64,000 nucleotides of DNA from Paenibacillus lentus (GTDB taxonomy: Bacteria; Bacillota; Bacilli; Paenibacillales; Paenibacillaceae): assembly GCF_003931855.1 (NCBI RefSeq), contig NZ_CP034248.1, positions 3,968,001 to 4,032,000 of the forward strand, read 5' to 3'. The position numbers and the translations under genes are program-made. Within the stretch, counting starts at the first letter, position 1, and each line of letters starts with the position of its first letter. The notes below the pieces were generated by a model, which saw nothing but the letters and a program-made list of their open reading frames with translations, was not told the origin of the DNA and ran no database searches. Positions 36,723 to 44,702 of this stretch are shown here, piece after piece.

Positions 36723-37985
36723 ATGCCATTGAACGTTGTCGGATTAATCGTTGAATATAACCCGTTTCATAACGGGCACGCCTACCATTTAGCGGAAGCG
36801 AAGCGGCTAGCCCAAGCCGAGGCGGTCGTTGCCGTCATGAACGGCGACTTCCTGCAGCGCGGCGAGCCGGCCATCGTGAGCAAATGGGCGCGTGCGGAGA
36901 TGGCGCTGCATGCCGGCGCCGACCTCGTGCTGGAGCTGCCGGTCGCGTATGCAGTCCAGCCGGCCGAGTGGTTCGCGCACGGCGCCGCAGCGCTGCTGGA
37001 TGCGACAGGCATCGTGTCGCATCTGTGCTTCGGCAGCGAGGCTGGCACGCTCGCCGAGCTGCAGCCGCTCGCCCAGCGGCTCGCGGGCGAGAGCGGCGCG
37101 CTCAAGGCGGCCATCGCGGAGGAGCTCGCCACTGGGGCGAGCTATCCCGCGGCCTACGCCGCCGCTGCCGCGCGCAGCATGGCCGCCCCGCAGGAGGGCG
37201 GCCCGGACGCCACCGCTAGCGCTGTGCGCACGCGAGCGTTGCTGGAGCAGCCCAACAACAGCCTTGGGCTGCACTACCTCATCGCGCTGCAGCGGCTCGG
37301 CAGCGCCATTGCGCCGCTCACTGTGCGGCGCGAGGGCGCTGGCTATCGCGACGCGGAGCCGGGCTCCGCGAACATAGCCAGCGCTACCGCCATACGCGGG
37401 CTCATCACGGGCGGCAGCCTCGAAGACGCTGCCCCCTACATCCCGCCCTATACGGCGGATATCCTCGCCCGGGAATTCAAAGCCGGGCGAGGCCCAATCA
37501 CCTGGGAGAGCTTCGCCCCGACGCTGTTCCACCTGCTCTTGACCAGCTCTCCGGAAGATCTAAGCAAGCACTATGAGGTAACCGAAGGCTTGGAAAATCG
37601 CATAAAGAAAACACTGCCCGAACTTAAGCAGCTAAACGTGGAAGAGCTGCTAATAAAACTTAAAACGAAGCGCTATACTTACACGAAATTACAACGCATG
37701 CTATTGCATATTTTGCTGGGGCATGACCGCCACGCCCTATCTTCGAGCAAGCTAGCGAAAGGTCCCGGTTATTTACGCGTGCTCGCCTTCAGCTCCACAG
37801 GCCGTCGGCTGCTCAAACAAATGAAGAACTGTGCTTCACTTCCCATTGTTACAAGAGCAGCTGCACTATCCGATCCCGGTCTTGCGCTCGACATTCGAGC
37901 TGCTGCCGCCTATGCAAATGCCATGACGAACCGGAACGATTCCGAAATATTCCGTGACTATCAACAACCACCAATCATGGTTTGA
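36723..37985 (+). CDS. tmcAL: tRNA(Met) cytidine acetate ligase TmcAL (YlbM)
   Basis: The enzyme makes ac4C34 on elongator tRNA-Met from acetate and ATP. The nucleotidyltransferase opening is GLIVEYNPFHNGHAYHL (HxGH motif), followed by VMNGDFLQRGEPAIVSKWAR and LPVAYAVQPAEWFA. A C-terminal helical domain ends the protein. At 420 residues it is full length. AAAGGTGG precedes the ATG. Bases 36780-37540 are strikingly GC- and Ala-rich while the last third looks like the rest of the genome. Its end overlaps the convergent protease gene by 11 bp. Confidence 0.93.
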   Translation: MPLNVVGLIVEYNPFHNGHAYHLAEAKRLAQAEAVVAVMNGDFLQRGEPAIVSKWARAEMALHAGADLVLELPVAYAVQPAEWFAHGAAALLDATGIVSHLCFGSEAGTLAELQPLAQRLAGESGALKAAIAEELATGASYPAAYAAAAARSMAAPQEGGPDATASAVRTRALLEQPNNSLGLHYLIALQRLGSAIAPLTVRREGAGYRDAEPGSANIASATAIRGLITGGSLEDAAPYIPPYTADILAREFKAGRGPITWESFAPTLFHLLLTSSPEDLSKHYEVTEGLENRIKKTLPELKQLNVEELLIKLKTKRYTYTKLQRMLLHILLGHDRHALSSSKLAKGPGYLRVLAFSSTGRRLLKQMKNCASLPIVTRAAALSDPGLALDIRAAAAYANAMTNRNDSEIFRDYQQPPIMV

Positions 37986-39024
37986 CTTCGGATTTAGCTG
38001 ATTTTTTCGTCGGCAGCTCTTCCAAATAGCGAAGTGCCTCCTCGGCATGCTTTACGGCAACAAGCTGCATCGTCGTACCGATTTCATCCGCTTTCGCCTT
38101 AGCATCCTTATAGTTCGCTTCCGGCACAAAAAATATTTCCGCTCCCTCTCGGTGCGAAGCAACGATTTTAAATTGCACCCCGCCGATTGATCCGATCGTA
38201 CCATCCTCTGAAATCGTGCCTGTTCCGGCGATCCGGTAGCCTTTACTGAGATCGCCCGGAGTTAATTGATTGTAAATTTCAAGCGTAAACATCAGCCCCG
38301 CCGAAGGTCCACCGATTCGCGTATCTGCAAATCTAACTTCTTTATCCTTATCAGCGGGCTTTACCTTGCGAACCTCTCCCACACTCACACCAAGACCAGC
38401 CTTGGGAGCAACATCCCCCTGCCCAATTTCTACCAATTCCACTTGCTGGCGGATCTCTTCACCGTCGCGGTTTAACACAACCTCCACACGATCCCCGGCT
38501 TTTTTACCCTGCAGCAGTTCAGGCAGATCCTCAAAACGCTCGACCGGTTGACCCTCCACCTCAGAAATAATATCTCCGGATTGAAAATCTCCCTTCGATG
38601 TGAACGTCTTAGATAATCCAACGACAAACACGTACTCCGGGACGACATCATATTTGACATTAGCTAGATTGTAAGCGGCCATAATCGCATTCGATTGAGA
38701 GCTGCTCATGTAATAATGCTGCTGCGTAGCATATTCTTTCTCATCCCGATCCGGCTCTTTACGAACAACCTCAGTATGTGATTGAAATTGCGAGGTCGCA
38801 AGCATCGCGATATTCGCGTAGCTAACAGACACCGTTGTCAACATAAACGTGCCTTCTTCTTCCGGATCGCCAGCAGGTATTGTCAGCATCGGCTTAATTT
38901 CCTCCGCAGTACCTGGCTGGTTGATCATATAAGGTGTTGGCATATAAACAACCACATACACAATAATCGCGAGCGTAATGATGTATAACCCCGCTTTAAT
39001 GACTCCTGATCTAGATTGACGCAT
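37975..39024 (-). CDS. SepM-type PDZ-Lon membrane protease (YlbL)
   Basis: An extracytoplasmic serine protease with one N-terminal membrane anchor (about 9-28). A PDZ domain lies about 120-195 (SKGDFQSGDIISEVEGQPV) and a Lon S16 protease domain follows. Its catalytic Ser is in GGPSAGLMFTLEIYNQ and its Lys in IGGVQFKIVASHREG. In streptococci SepM trims a competence peptide; Bacillus YlbL is linked to DNA-damage checkpoint recovery. It lies next to ylbM/ylbJ as in Bacillus. Confidence 0.9.
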   Translation of the reverse strand: MRQSRSGVIKAGLYIITLAIIVYVVVYMPTPYMINQPGTAEEIKPMLTIPAGDPEEEGTFMLTTVSVSYANIAMLATSQFQSHTEVVRKEPDRDEKEYATQQHYYMSSSQSNAIMAAYNLANVKYDVVPEYVFVVGLSKTFTSKGDFQSGDIISEVEGQPVERFEDLPELLQGKKAGDRVEVVLNRDGEEIRQQVELVEIGQGDVAPKAGLGVSVGEVRKVKPADKDKEVRFADTRIGGPSAGLMFTLEIYNQLTPGDLSKGYRIAGTGTISEDGTIGSIGGVQFKIVASHREGAEIFFVPEANYKDAKAKADEIGTTMQLVAVKHAEEALRYLEELPTKKSAKSEVKP

Positions 39025-39136
39025 ATATTTGCTTCCTCTCTTTCACCAAGGCGGTGTAACTGGTGGTCTTTCAACGGCTGGTCGAGCATAGACATGTACT
39101 AGCCTTTCATATGCCCATAAAGAGGTGAACGCGCCT

Positions 39137-40387
39137 ATGAGTTTCGAACGTTCCGAAGATAGCAGTCTCTTCTCCACGATTCTATTAGGGATAACTGCTA
39201 TCCTGCTGGTTGTCTGCATCATTTATGCTCCTAACCAAGCTTTTGAAGCCTCGAGTCAAGGACTTGCCCTTTGGTGGAGAATCGTATTCCCCGCCTTGCT
39301 GCCATTTCTCGTGCTCTCCCAAATCCTCATGGCCTCAGGGTATGCTCACGGGCTCGGAACCTTCATTGAGCCAATGACCCGCCGGATCCTCGGCTTACCG
39401 GGAGCTCTGGGCTGGGTGCTGCCTTTAGGGATGACCGCCGGATTCCCCGCTGCCGCAGAGGCGGCCGCCACCTTATATAAGCAAGGAAAAATCACTGCCC
39501 ATGAAGCGGAGAAAATGGCCAGTTTCGCGCACTACTGCAGCCCTGTCCTGATTGTCATTGTCGTTGGCACTGTTTTCATGAAACAACCTGAAATAGGTCT
39601 GATTCTGCTCGGCATCCACTGGATTTCCGGCCTGAGTGCCGCGATGACCATGCATCTCCTCTCCCCCGGCAGGCATCGTGGACAAAATCATTCAAAGCTT
39701 GCGTCAGCAGGCGCGACAAACAGCCTCTCCATCCCCCGCTGGCGACTTGCTTTGCGCCATATGGAGGAGGGGCGGCGCGAAGATGGCCGAAGTTTTGGCA
39801 AGCTGCTCGGCGACTCCGTAAGCTCGGCGGTACAGACATTAATGGCTACCGGAGGAAGCATGCTTATTTTTGCCGTCATCATTCACATTGCTTCATCGCT
39901 ACTTGCGCCGATGATATCGCCAGCTTTGACAGCAACGCCAATCGCTGCCTTTCTAGAAGTTCATCTGGGTTCACACGCTGTCTCCAAGCTCGGCTTAGAC
40001 TCTTCCATTCAGACAGCCTTGATCGGAGCCTTGCTCGGCTGGAGCGGGGCGAGCGCTTATTTGCAGGCTCGTGCAGCGCTAAAGCCTACCGGACTTAGCG
40101 GAACTTTTTTTCTAATCAACCGGATGATTCACAGTCTGTATGCCTATGTACTAACTTTGCTATTCTGGAAGCCGTTAACGGCGCTAATACCACCATCCAC
40201 CGCAGCCCCCCAAAACTACAACGGAGCCGCAGTTTGGATCGCCAATGGAGATATGCAATTTTCGAAATGGGAAATCTACTTAAGCGTTCTCTCCTGGCAG
40301 TTATGCATGCTTGGATTGCTAATGATTCTTATCCTGTTTACCGCCTTTCTATGGATAAAACATATCAAGACGAAAGGTGTTTTCTAA
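39137..40387 (+). CDS. ylbJ: Sporulation integral membrane protein YlbJ
   Basis: A 416-residue nucleoside-transporter-gate-like membrane protein required for spore cortex formation in Bacillus. About eight hydrophobic segments are visible, with WWRIVFPALLPFLVLSQILM, LGMTAGFPAAAEAAATLY and FAHYCSPVLIVIVVG. ATG 39137 is chosen because AGAGGTGA lies 9 bases before it; an in-frame GTG upstream falls inside that site. It supports an endospore-forming host. Confidence 0.9.
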   Translation: MSFERSEDSSLFSTILLGITAILLVVCIIYAPNQAFEASSQGLALWWRIVFPALLPFLVLSQILMASGYAHGLGTFIEPMTRRILGLPGALGWVLPLGMTAGFPAAAEAAATLYKQGKITAHEAEKMASFAHYCSPVLIVIVVGTVFMKQPEIGLILLGIHWISGLSAAMTMHLLSPGRHRGQNHSKLASAGATNSLSIPRWRLALRHMEEGRREDGRSFGKLLGDSVSSAVQTLMATGGSMLIFAVIIHIASSLLAPMISPALTATPIAAFLEVHLGSHAVSKLGLDSSIQTALIGALLGWSGASAYLQARAALKPTGLSGTFFLINRMIHSLYAYVLTLLFWKPLTALIPPSTAAPQNYNGAAVWIANGDMQFSKWEIYLSVLSWQLCMLGLLMILILFTAFLWIKHIKTKGVF

Positions 40388-40427
40388 CAATGACGATGTC
40401 GCCAAAGTCATCATGAACCAAATCGAA

Positions 40428-40940
40428 TTAAGCTTTTGCAGGCTTCGATCTATATTTGCTCCTTAATGCTACCTCTACCACCGGTGGAACGAGATCTGAC
40501 ACATCCCCGTGGAAGGTGGCAATTTCCTTCACCACACTTGAGCTCAAATAAGAATATTTGGGATTCGTCATCATAAAAATCGTCTCAACTTCGCTATTAA
40601 GCTTGTGGTTAGTCGAAGCCAACTGAAGCTCATACTCGAAATCCGTCACGGATCTGATACCGCGGACAATGACATGGGCTTGCTTATAGTCCATATAGTT
40701 CACGAGAAGATCTCGAAAACTGTCAATCTCAATATTAGGTATATGCTGTGTCGCTTGCCGAAGCAGCTCCTTCCTCTCTTCCACCGTAAAAAGAGGGTTC
40801 TTGCTTGTGTTGTTCAATACGGCTACAACCAGCCGGTCAAATTGGCGGGAGGCACGCTGAATAATATCCATATGCCCTCTCGTTACTGGATCAAAACTGC
40901 CGGGATAGACCGCGATCCGAAGCTCATGTTGTTGCTCCAT
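40428..40940 (-). CDS. coaD: Phosphopantetheine adenylyltransferase
   Basis: It catalyses the fourth step of CoA synthesis. The nucleotidyltransferase motif is YPGSFDPVTRGHMDII (HxGH form TRGH), followed by GIRSVTDFEYELQLASTN and YSYLSSSVVKEIATFHGDVS. I start it at ATG 40940 behind GGAGGAG, 4 bp after the rsmD stop; the upstream extension is only the rsmD end in another frame. Confidence 0.96.
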   Translation of the reverse strand: MEQQHELRIAVYPGSFDPVTRGHMDIIQRASRQFDRLVVAVLNNTSKNPLFTVEERKELLRQATQHIPNIEIDSFRDLLVNYMDYKQAHVIVRGIRSVTDFEYELQLASTNHKLNSEVETIFMMTNPKYSYLSSSVVKEIATFHGDVSDLVPPVVEVALRSKYRSKPAKA

Positions 40941-40944
40941 GTCG

Positions 40945-41547
40945 TTATTGCTCCTCCTTCTCCATCGAATCCGATCCTGTCTTGTTTTCGTGATCTTTTT
41001 CGTAGACATAGATCGTAATTCCTGTCTCTCCATAATCTGTTTTACGAATCATTTTGAAGCGGCCAAAATTATCCCGATAGTCAAAGGTAGATTCGTACTC
41101 CAGTACGAGAACTGCCTGATCCTCGAGCAAATTCAGCTCGTCCATTCGTTCCATCAGCTTATCTCCGTGTTTCAACCGATACGGCGGGTCTAGAAAGACA
41201 AGATCAAAAGACGCTCCCCGTTTGGCCAGCGTCTTCAGTGCTCTTTCGGCGTCGTTCTTGTAGACTTCTGCCTGCTCGGTTAGCCCTGTGGCCTTTAAAT
41301 TTGCTTTTACCGTTTCTACACTTTTGTAATCCAAGTCCACGAATATCGCTTTGTCCATGCCACGGCTGAGCGCCTCGATGCCGAGGCCCCCTGTGCCCGC
41401 AAATAAATCAAGTGCGTGCCCGCCCTCAAAATAGGGGCCGATCATGCTAAACAAAGCCTCCTTCACCTTGTCCGTGGTTGGTCTTGTACCTATGCCGGGA
41501 ACGGCTTTCAAAGGTCTGCCCCTCGCGCTTCCCGATATTACCCTCAT
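40945..41547 (-). CDS. rsmD: 16S rRNA (guanine966-N2)-methyltransferase RsmD
   Basis: An AdoMet-dependent rRNA methyltransferase. It has MRVISGSARGRPLKAVPG, the AdoMet motif LDLFAGTGGLGIEALSRG and the catalytic DPPY in LVFLDPPYRL. At 200 residues it is typical. It is translationally linked to coaD. Beyond its start the chromosome gives way to the accessory region. Confidence 0.95.
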   Translation of the reverse strand: MRVISGSARGRPLKAVPGIGTRPTTDKVKEALFSMIGPYFEGGHALDLFAGTGGLGIEALSRGMDKAIFVDLDYKSVETVKANLKATGLTEQAEVYKNDAERALKTLAKRGASFDLVFLDPPYRLKHGDKLMERMDELNLLEDQAVLVLEYESTFDYRDNFGRFKMIRKTDYGETGITIYVYEKDHENKTGSDSMEKEEQ

Positions 41548-41628
41548 CGCTATTCACACCTTATTTGAGTAACCAAATTGACCATGTTTTACATGGTATG
41601 TCGATATCGTACCACAATCATTGGCAGA

Positions 41629-41657
41629 TTGAAATTTGCAGTGAATTTTAATATTTT
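41629..41657 (+). promoter_or_regulatory. Promoter of a candidate small RNA
   Basis: TTGAAA, a 17-bp spacer and TATTTT, with the start expected near 41664. It is divergent from rsmD and points at a strong terminator 130 bp away with no ORF between. Confidence 0.5.
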
Positions 41658-41663
41658 TACATC

Positions 41664-41820
41664 CTGCAGGTATAAAACCCAGAGACCGGGACAAACTTGA
41701 AATATCGACATCACAAATGTCGTAGACAACCGCGGAGAAGACTTACGTTTCCCCATAAGCTCTTCGTCCGGTTTCTCCTCTCCCATGATGGGGCTCTCGA
41801 AAGAGGGCCCCGATTTTTTA
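41664..41820 (+). ncRNA. Candidate ~157-nt small RNA with C-rich segments and intrinsic terminator
   Basis: The stretch from the promoter to the T run carries three hairpins. The first is CGACAT/ATGTCG (41706-41722). The second is a 41730-41771 stem with CTTA/TAAG, GAAGA/TCTTC, GGA/TCC and CC/GG steps around loop CGTTTCCCCA. The third is a 9-bp terminator stem GGGGCTCTC/GAGGGCCCC with tetraloop GAAA and six T. Exposed TTTCCCC and TTTCTCCTCTCCC segments are complementary to Shine-Dalgarno sequences, as in RsaE/RoxS-type regulators. No coding potential is seen. It is not matched to a known family. Confidence 0.5.
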
Positions 41821-41909
41821 TTAATACAGATTATCCCCCCCTATTCATAAGGCTTTTTTAGCTAAAACAGAATTCGAAACATTGTGTAACACAGACATTT
41901 TTTGAAAGT

Positions 41910-41927
41910 TGGGGACTATCTGGGGAC
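41910..41927 (+). repeat. Two direct TGGGGAC repeats, 11 bp apart
   Basis: TGGGGAC occurs at 41910 and 41921, one helical turn apart, next to an excisionase-like remnant. Similar direct repeats accompany tyrosine-integrase genes and attachment regions of Firmicutes elements, so this may be an integrase or excisionase arm site. That is inference. Confidence 0.35.
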
Positions 41928-41951
41928 CAAATCTTCAATTAACTACCTCAT

Positions 41952-42257
41952 TTAGCCTTGATTCACATTATTCTGTACCTGCTTTTTTATCATCATCTCA
42001 AGATCATCTTTCCTAAAAAATATTCGGCTACCGATACGAAAAAAGGGGATTTTCTTTTTCCGTACCATTTCGTAAATCATCCAAGTAGAGACCCTTAAAA
42101 AAGCTACCACTTCTTTAACATCTAAAGTTTAATTTTCTGCTGGTGAATTGTGTTGTTCCACCATTTTTGCTAACTGCGAAATTATTACTGGAAGCTCAGT
42201 TCTACTGTCAGGCAACCTTCTCAAAATTTCAAATTTATGACTATTGTTAAGTTCCAT
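41952..42257 (-). pseudogene. Excisionase-like helix-turn-helix protein, split by an in-frame stop
   Basis: From ATG 42257 (behind AGAGGAGG) 42 codons read MELNNSHKFEILRRLPDSRT and onward to a TAA at 42131-42129. The same frame then continues without a start codon for 58 codons: TLDVKEVVAFLRVSTW, MIYEMVRKKKIPFFRIGSRI. The second part is a MerR/excisionase-type winged helix as in Tn916-like Xis. The simplest reading is one ancestral gene with a nonsense mutation. No integrase gene follows, where one would normally lie. Confidence 0.65.
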
Positions 42258-42285
42258 AGAATAGTTCCTCCTCTAAAATAGAAAT

Positions 42286-42313
42286 AGACCTGTGAACTGA
42301 GGTCACAGGCCAG
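42286..42313 (-). terminator. Terminator-like hairpin upstream of the excisionase remnant
   Basis: On the minus strand CCTGTGA pairs with TCACAGG and a T-rich stretch (TCTATTTCTATTTT) follows. Confidence 0.45.
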
Positions 42314-42413
42314 TTGAAATTAATTACAACAAAAAATAAAGGAATTCTATAATCTTTGCTTATGCAAAAGTGCCCTTGCATGACTATTTTCTTATCACCT
42401 AGCTCATTTCATT

Positions 42414-42692
42414 AGCTTTTGCTCTCCTTGTTCCCGCTGATTCTAAAACAGGAACCTATCCAGGCTAACAGAGCCGCAATCATGGGAACATACCCTGTTG
42501 TAAAACGAGCGTGCCAAAAAGAGTATTCAGGGCTTCAACAATTATATCACTAAAAATCCAGCGAATGATCAGCCCTCCTAAATACCCAAATAAAACGGAA
42601 AGTATTGGAGGGATGAAGGTGATACCAGCTAACACCATGACGACAGCAACAAACCAATTTATTTTGATCATATTTAAATAATTGCTTTTCAT
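42414..42692 (-). pseudogene. Small membrane protein with probable frameshift
   Basis: ATG 42692 (behind GGGAGAT) opens a frame reading MKSNYLNMIKINWFVAVVMV and two hydrophobic segments, ending after NTLFGTLVLQQGMFP at 42480. From about 42505 another frame gives RFTTGYVPMIAALLAWIGSC and runs to 42414, continuing the hydrophobic pattern. A single frameshift near 42503-42512 would restore a roughly 92-residue protein with three membrane segments. No function recognised. Confidence 0.45.
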
Positions 42693-42777
42693 TTTTATCT
42701 CCCTTATTACCATTAATGAGCCATCCATCAAGGCTAAATAGTATTAAACAATCAACCAAATTGCTCCATATCTTTAA

Positions 42778-43224
42778 TCATGTAATCAAGCCTTTTAAGT
42801 ACAAACTGCTTGCTTGTTGCACCCTTCTGACAGAGTTGGCCATACGGACTATCCACGGAATATGATCAATCAGAAACGATTCTACCCATTCACCAAAACG
42901 CTCTTCTGTCCACCCTTGCTCAATAGCATGATCGACAACTTGAAACAAACTACCGACGTGAACCTTTTTCAGCATTTTACGCTTGGCCTGATCCCAATTC
43001 CGGAATGCAGCATCCATATAGTCAATTTTCTGCTCAATCAGATCCGCAACATGGGCTGGAACCTCATCCAAACCTGATATGAACTTATTCAGACTTGCTC
43101 CACTGAAATCCATGTCCTGATTCGATGCTGAAGCAATAAACTGCCAGATAAGCTGTTCATCCACATACCGATTGCGATCTGCTTTGGTAAAGGCAATCTT
43201 CTCAAAGAACAAATGTTGTCCCAA
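42778..43224 (-). pseudogene. DUF262-type protein, C-terminal part (frameshifted from upstream part)
   Basis: The second half of a DUF262-like gene, out of frame with the first half by one base. It reads GQHLFFEKIAFTKADRNRYV and continues as a helical domain to the stop. Frame continuity with the upstream part is restored by inserting one base near 43226-43231 (giving RVKELGQHLFF). It has no ribosome site of its own, so it is probably not translated alone. Confidence 0.55.
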
Positions 43225-43646
43225 CTCTTCACCCGTTCCCGCACAGCAGGACTCACTTTAACTCTGGTCTTCTCTGTTGACGTTAGTGGAACAGATTGGT
43301 TCACACGGTAGAACATCTCTTCTACTTCTTCAAAGGTACATTCTCTGAACTCTGTTACCGTGAAGTTGTACGTCAGAAACTCAAACTGCGTATCAGAAGA
43401 CAATTCTTCAAATTTCTTACCAGCAATGTCCTCTCCATTGAAATCAGCCGTTCCTTTGCTGAGCTTATACTCACCATCTGCAAAGAAGAAAATGGATTCC
43501 CAACGCTGCCGGCCATCAATGACCCAAATATATCCGTCTCCGTTATCCCAAACGAGAATATTGGGGATGTAGCGATCACGAATGACAGAATCAACAAGAT
43601 ACGAACGGCGATCGTTCTTCCAGACGCTATTGCGTTGAAACGGCAA
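43089..43646 (-). pseudogene. DUF262 (GmrSD/ParB-like) domain protein, N-terminal part
   Basis: It carries the DUF262 core: DLPFQRNSVWKNDRRSYLVD, RYIPNILVWDN, and VIDGRQRWESIFFFADGEY, where DGRQR stands for the family DGQQR motif. DUF262 proteins include the GmrS half of modification-dependent restriction enzymes, but the domain also occurs in phages and integrative elements. The 5' end is missing, fused out of frame to the VWA gene near 43655. The 3' part continues in another frame at 43224. The gene is therefore broken at both ends. Confidence 0.65.
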
Positions 43647-44137
43647 ATCAAAATCTTTCCACGTTCATAAATCAATGGATCAGCAGCATGTGAAGAAAAG
43701 GGAATCCATGCAAAATCTCTTCTCTGCTTTCGAGCAATACTCATCAAGGCAAGAGCAAATCCTTTTGAGATCGTGTCTCGGCCTCGCATACTTCCGGACT
43801 GATCCAGACACAAGATGATCGGTCCCTTACCAAGCTGCTCAGGCCCCTTTGTATCGTACTGAAGCGTTTGGCCCTCCACATAACGACGTAGGAAGTCCAT
43901 TCTGGTTGTTGGGCTGGCATAGCTGCCAAGTTCCATTGGCAGCAGTTGCTCCACAGCATTCCCTTGCTTGATACCATTGCGGTTAATGGCATCCTTATAT
44001 TTAGAACGCTGTTTTCGATTAGCGATCACCTTCATTCGACCAGCCCATCTTGCAATATCCTTCATCTTTTTATCGTGGCTTAACCTTTCAGCCAGAATCA
44101 GTTGATCTTTCAACGGAACTTTTTTCAGTTCACTCAT
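43373..44137 (-). pseudogene. VWA (CoxE/ViaA-like) protein, truncated by a deletion
   Basis: ATG 44137 (behind AGGAAGTGGAG) opens a protein whose first about 160 residues are sound: SELKKVPLKDQLILAERLSH, then the von Willebrand A domain with MIDAS motif CLDQSGSMRGRDTISKG and FAWIPFSSHA. After PLIYERGK (near 43660) the frame enters the DUF262 gene in the wrong frame and adds about 90 meaningless residues to 43373. The C-terminal half of the VWA domain is lost. It partners the MoxR ATPase upstream. Confidence 0.7.
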
Positions 44138-44699
44138 CTCCACTTCCTGCCTGCATACCTCCCAAAAGAGATTTCACATTCTCCTTGGCTTCAGTTGCTT
44201 CTTGGGCAGCTTGAGAAAGCATCCGTGATAAAGAACCACCTTGTTGATTCAAGGCTGAGGATAGCGCCTCTGCTGCTTCCTGAGATGCTCCCTGCTTTCC
44301 CTTCATGTAGTTTTGCAACGCATCCGCCAAGTCCTGGTCTCTTTGCGCTTGTTCCTTAACCCAGCCTAAAACCGTCTCACTATATTTCGTTGTTCCAAGA
44401 GCAGCAGCCAGATCATCCAGACGAGTAAACTCACGGAACTCCTGATAGCCTTGGTCAGACATGACCTGTTCCATGAGTTGGTGGTTCATTTCCAGTCCAG
44501 CAGGAACGTCCTCCAGAAGCTCGGGCTTCATCTTAAACAACCCCGCCCACATATCGCCCATTAAAGGCCGGAAAGAGGGAAATAAACTACTTCCCTCATT
44601 ATCAACCTCTCTGAGCTTTTCGGACATCTCAAAGAGCTGCCCGAAGCGTCTTCGATCATATGAATCTGTGTTTAAAACAGAACCTTTATGCTCTCTCAT
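44130..44699 (-). CDS. Helical partner protein of the MoxR/VWA cassette
   Basis: A 189-residue, mostly helical, Gln/Glu/Leu-rich protein between moxR and the VWA gene. It begins MREHKGSVLNTDSYDRRRFG, with ALQNYMKGKQGASQEAAEAL near the C terminus. It starts 3 bp after moxR (GGGAGTG site) and its stop overlaps the VWA start. In RavA-ViaA systems the VWA protein carries a helical N-terminal region; here that region may be a separate polypeptide. No domain name can be given. Confidence 0.6.
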   Translation of the reverse strand: MREHKGSVLNTDSYDRRRFGQLFEMSEKLREVDNEGSSLFPSFRPLMGDMWAGLFKMKPELLEDVPAGLEMNHQLMEQVMSDQGYQEFREFTRLDDLAAALGTTKYSETVLGWVKEQAQRDQDLADALQNYMKGKQGASQEAAEALSSALNQQGGSLSRMLSQAAQEATEAKENVKSLLGGMQAGSGDE

Positions 44700-44702
44700 C
44701 TA

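Noticed and set aside
36807..37532. 241-codon minus-strand frame inside tmcAL
   Set aside because: A shadow of the GC-rich part of tmcAL with no ribosome site.
37975..37985. Overlap of tmcAL and the SepM-like gene as a possible frame error
   Set aside because: Both C termini look normal and an 11-bp convergent overlap is common.
41589..41786. 65-codon minus-strand frame opposite the candidate small RNA
   Set aside because: It begins within the antisense of the RNA hairpins and has no recognisable protein pattern.
41664..41820. Candidate RNA as tmRNA, 6S, SRP or RNase P RNA
   Set aside because: None of the conserved sequence blocks of these RNAs is present.
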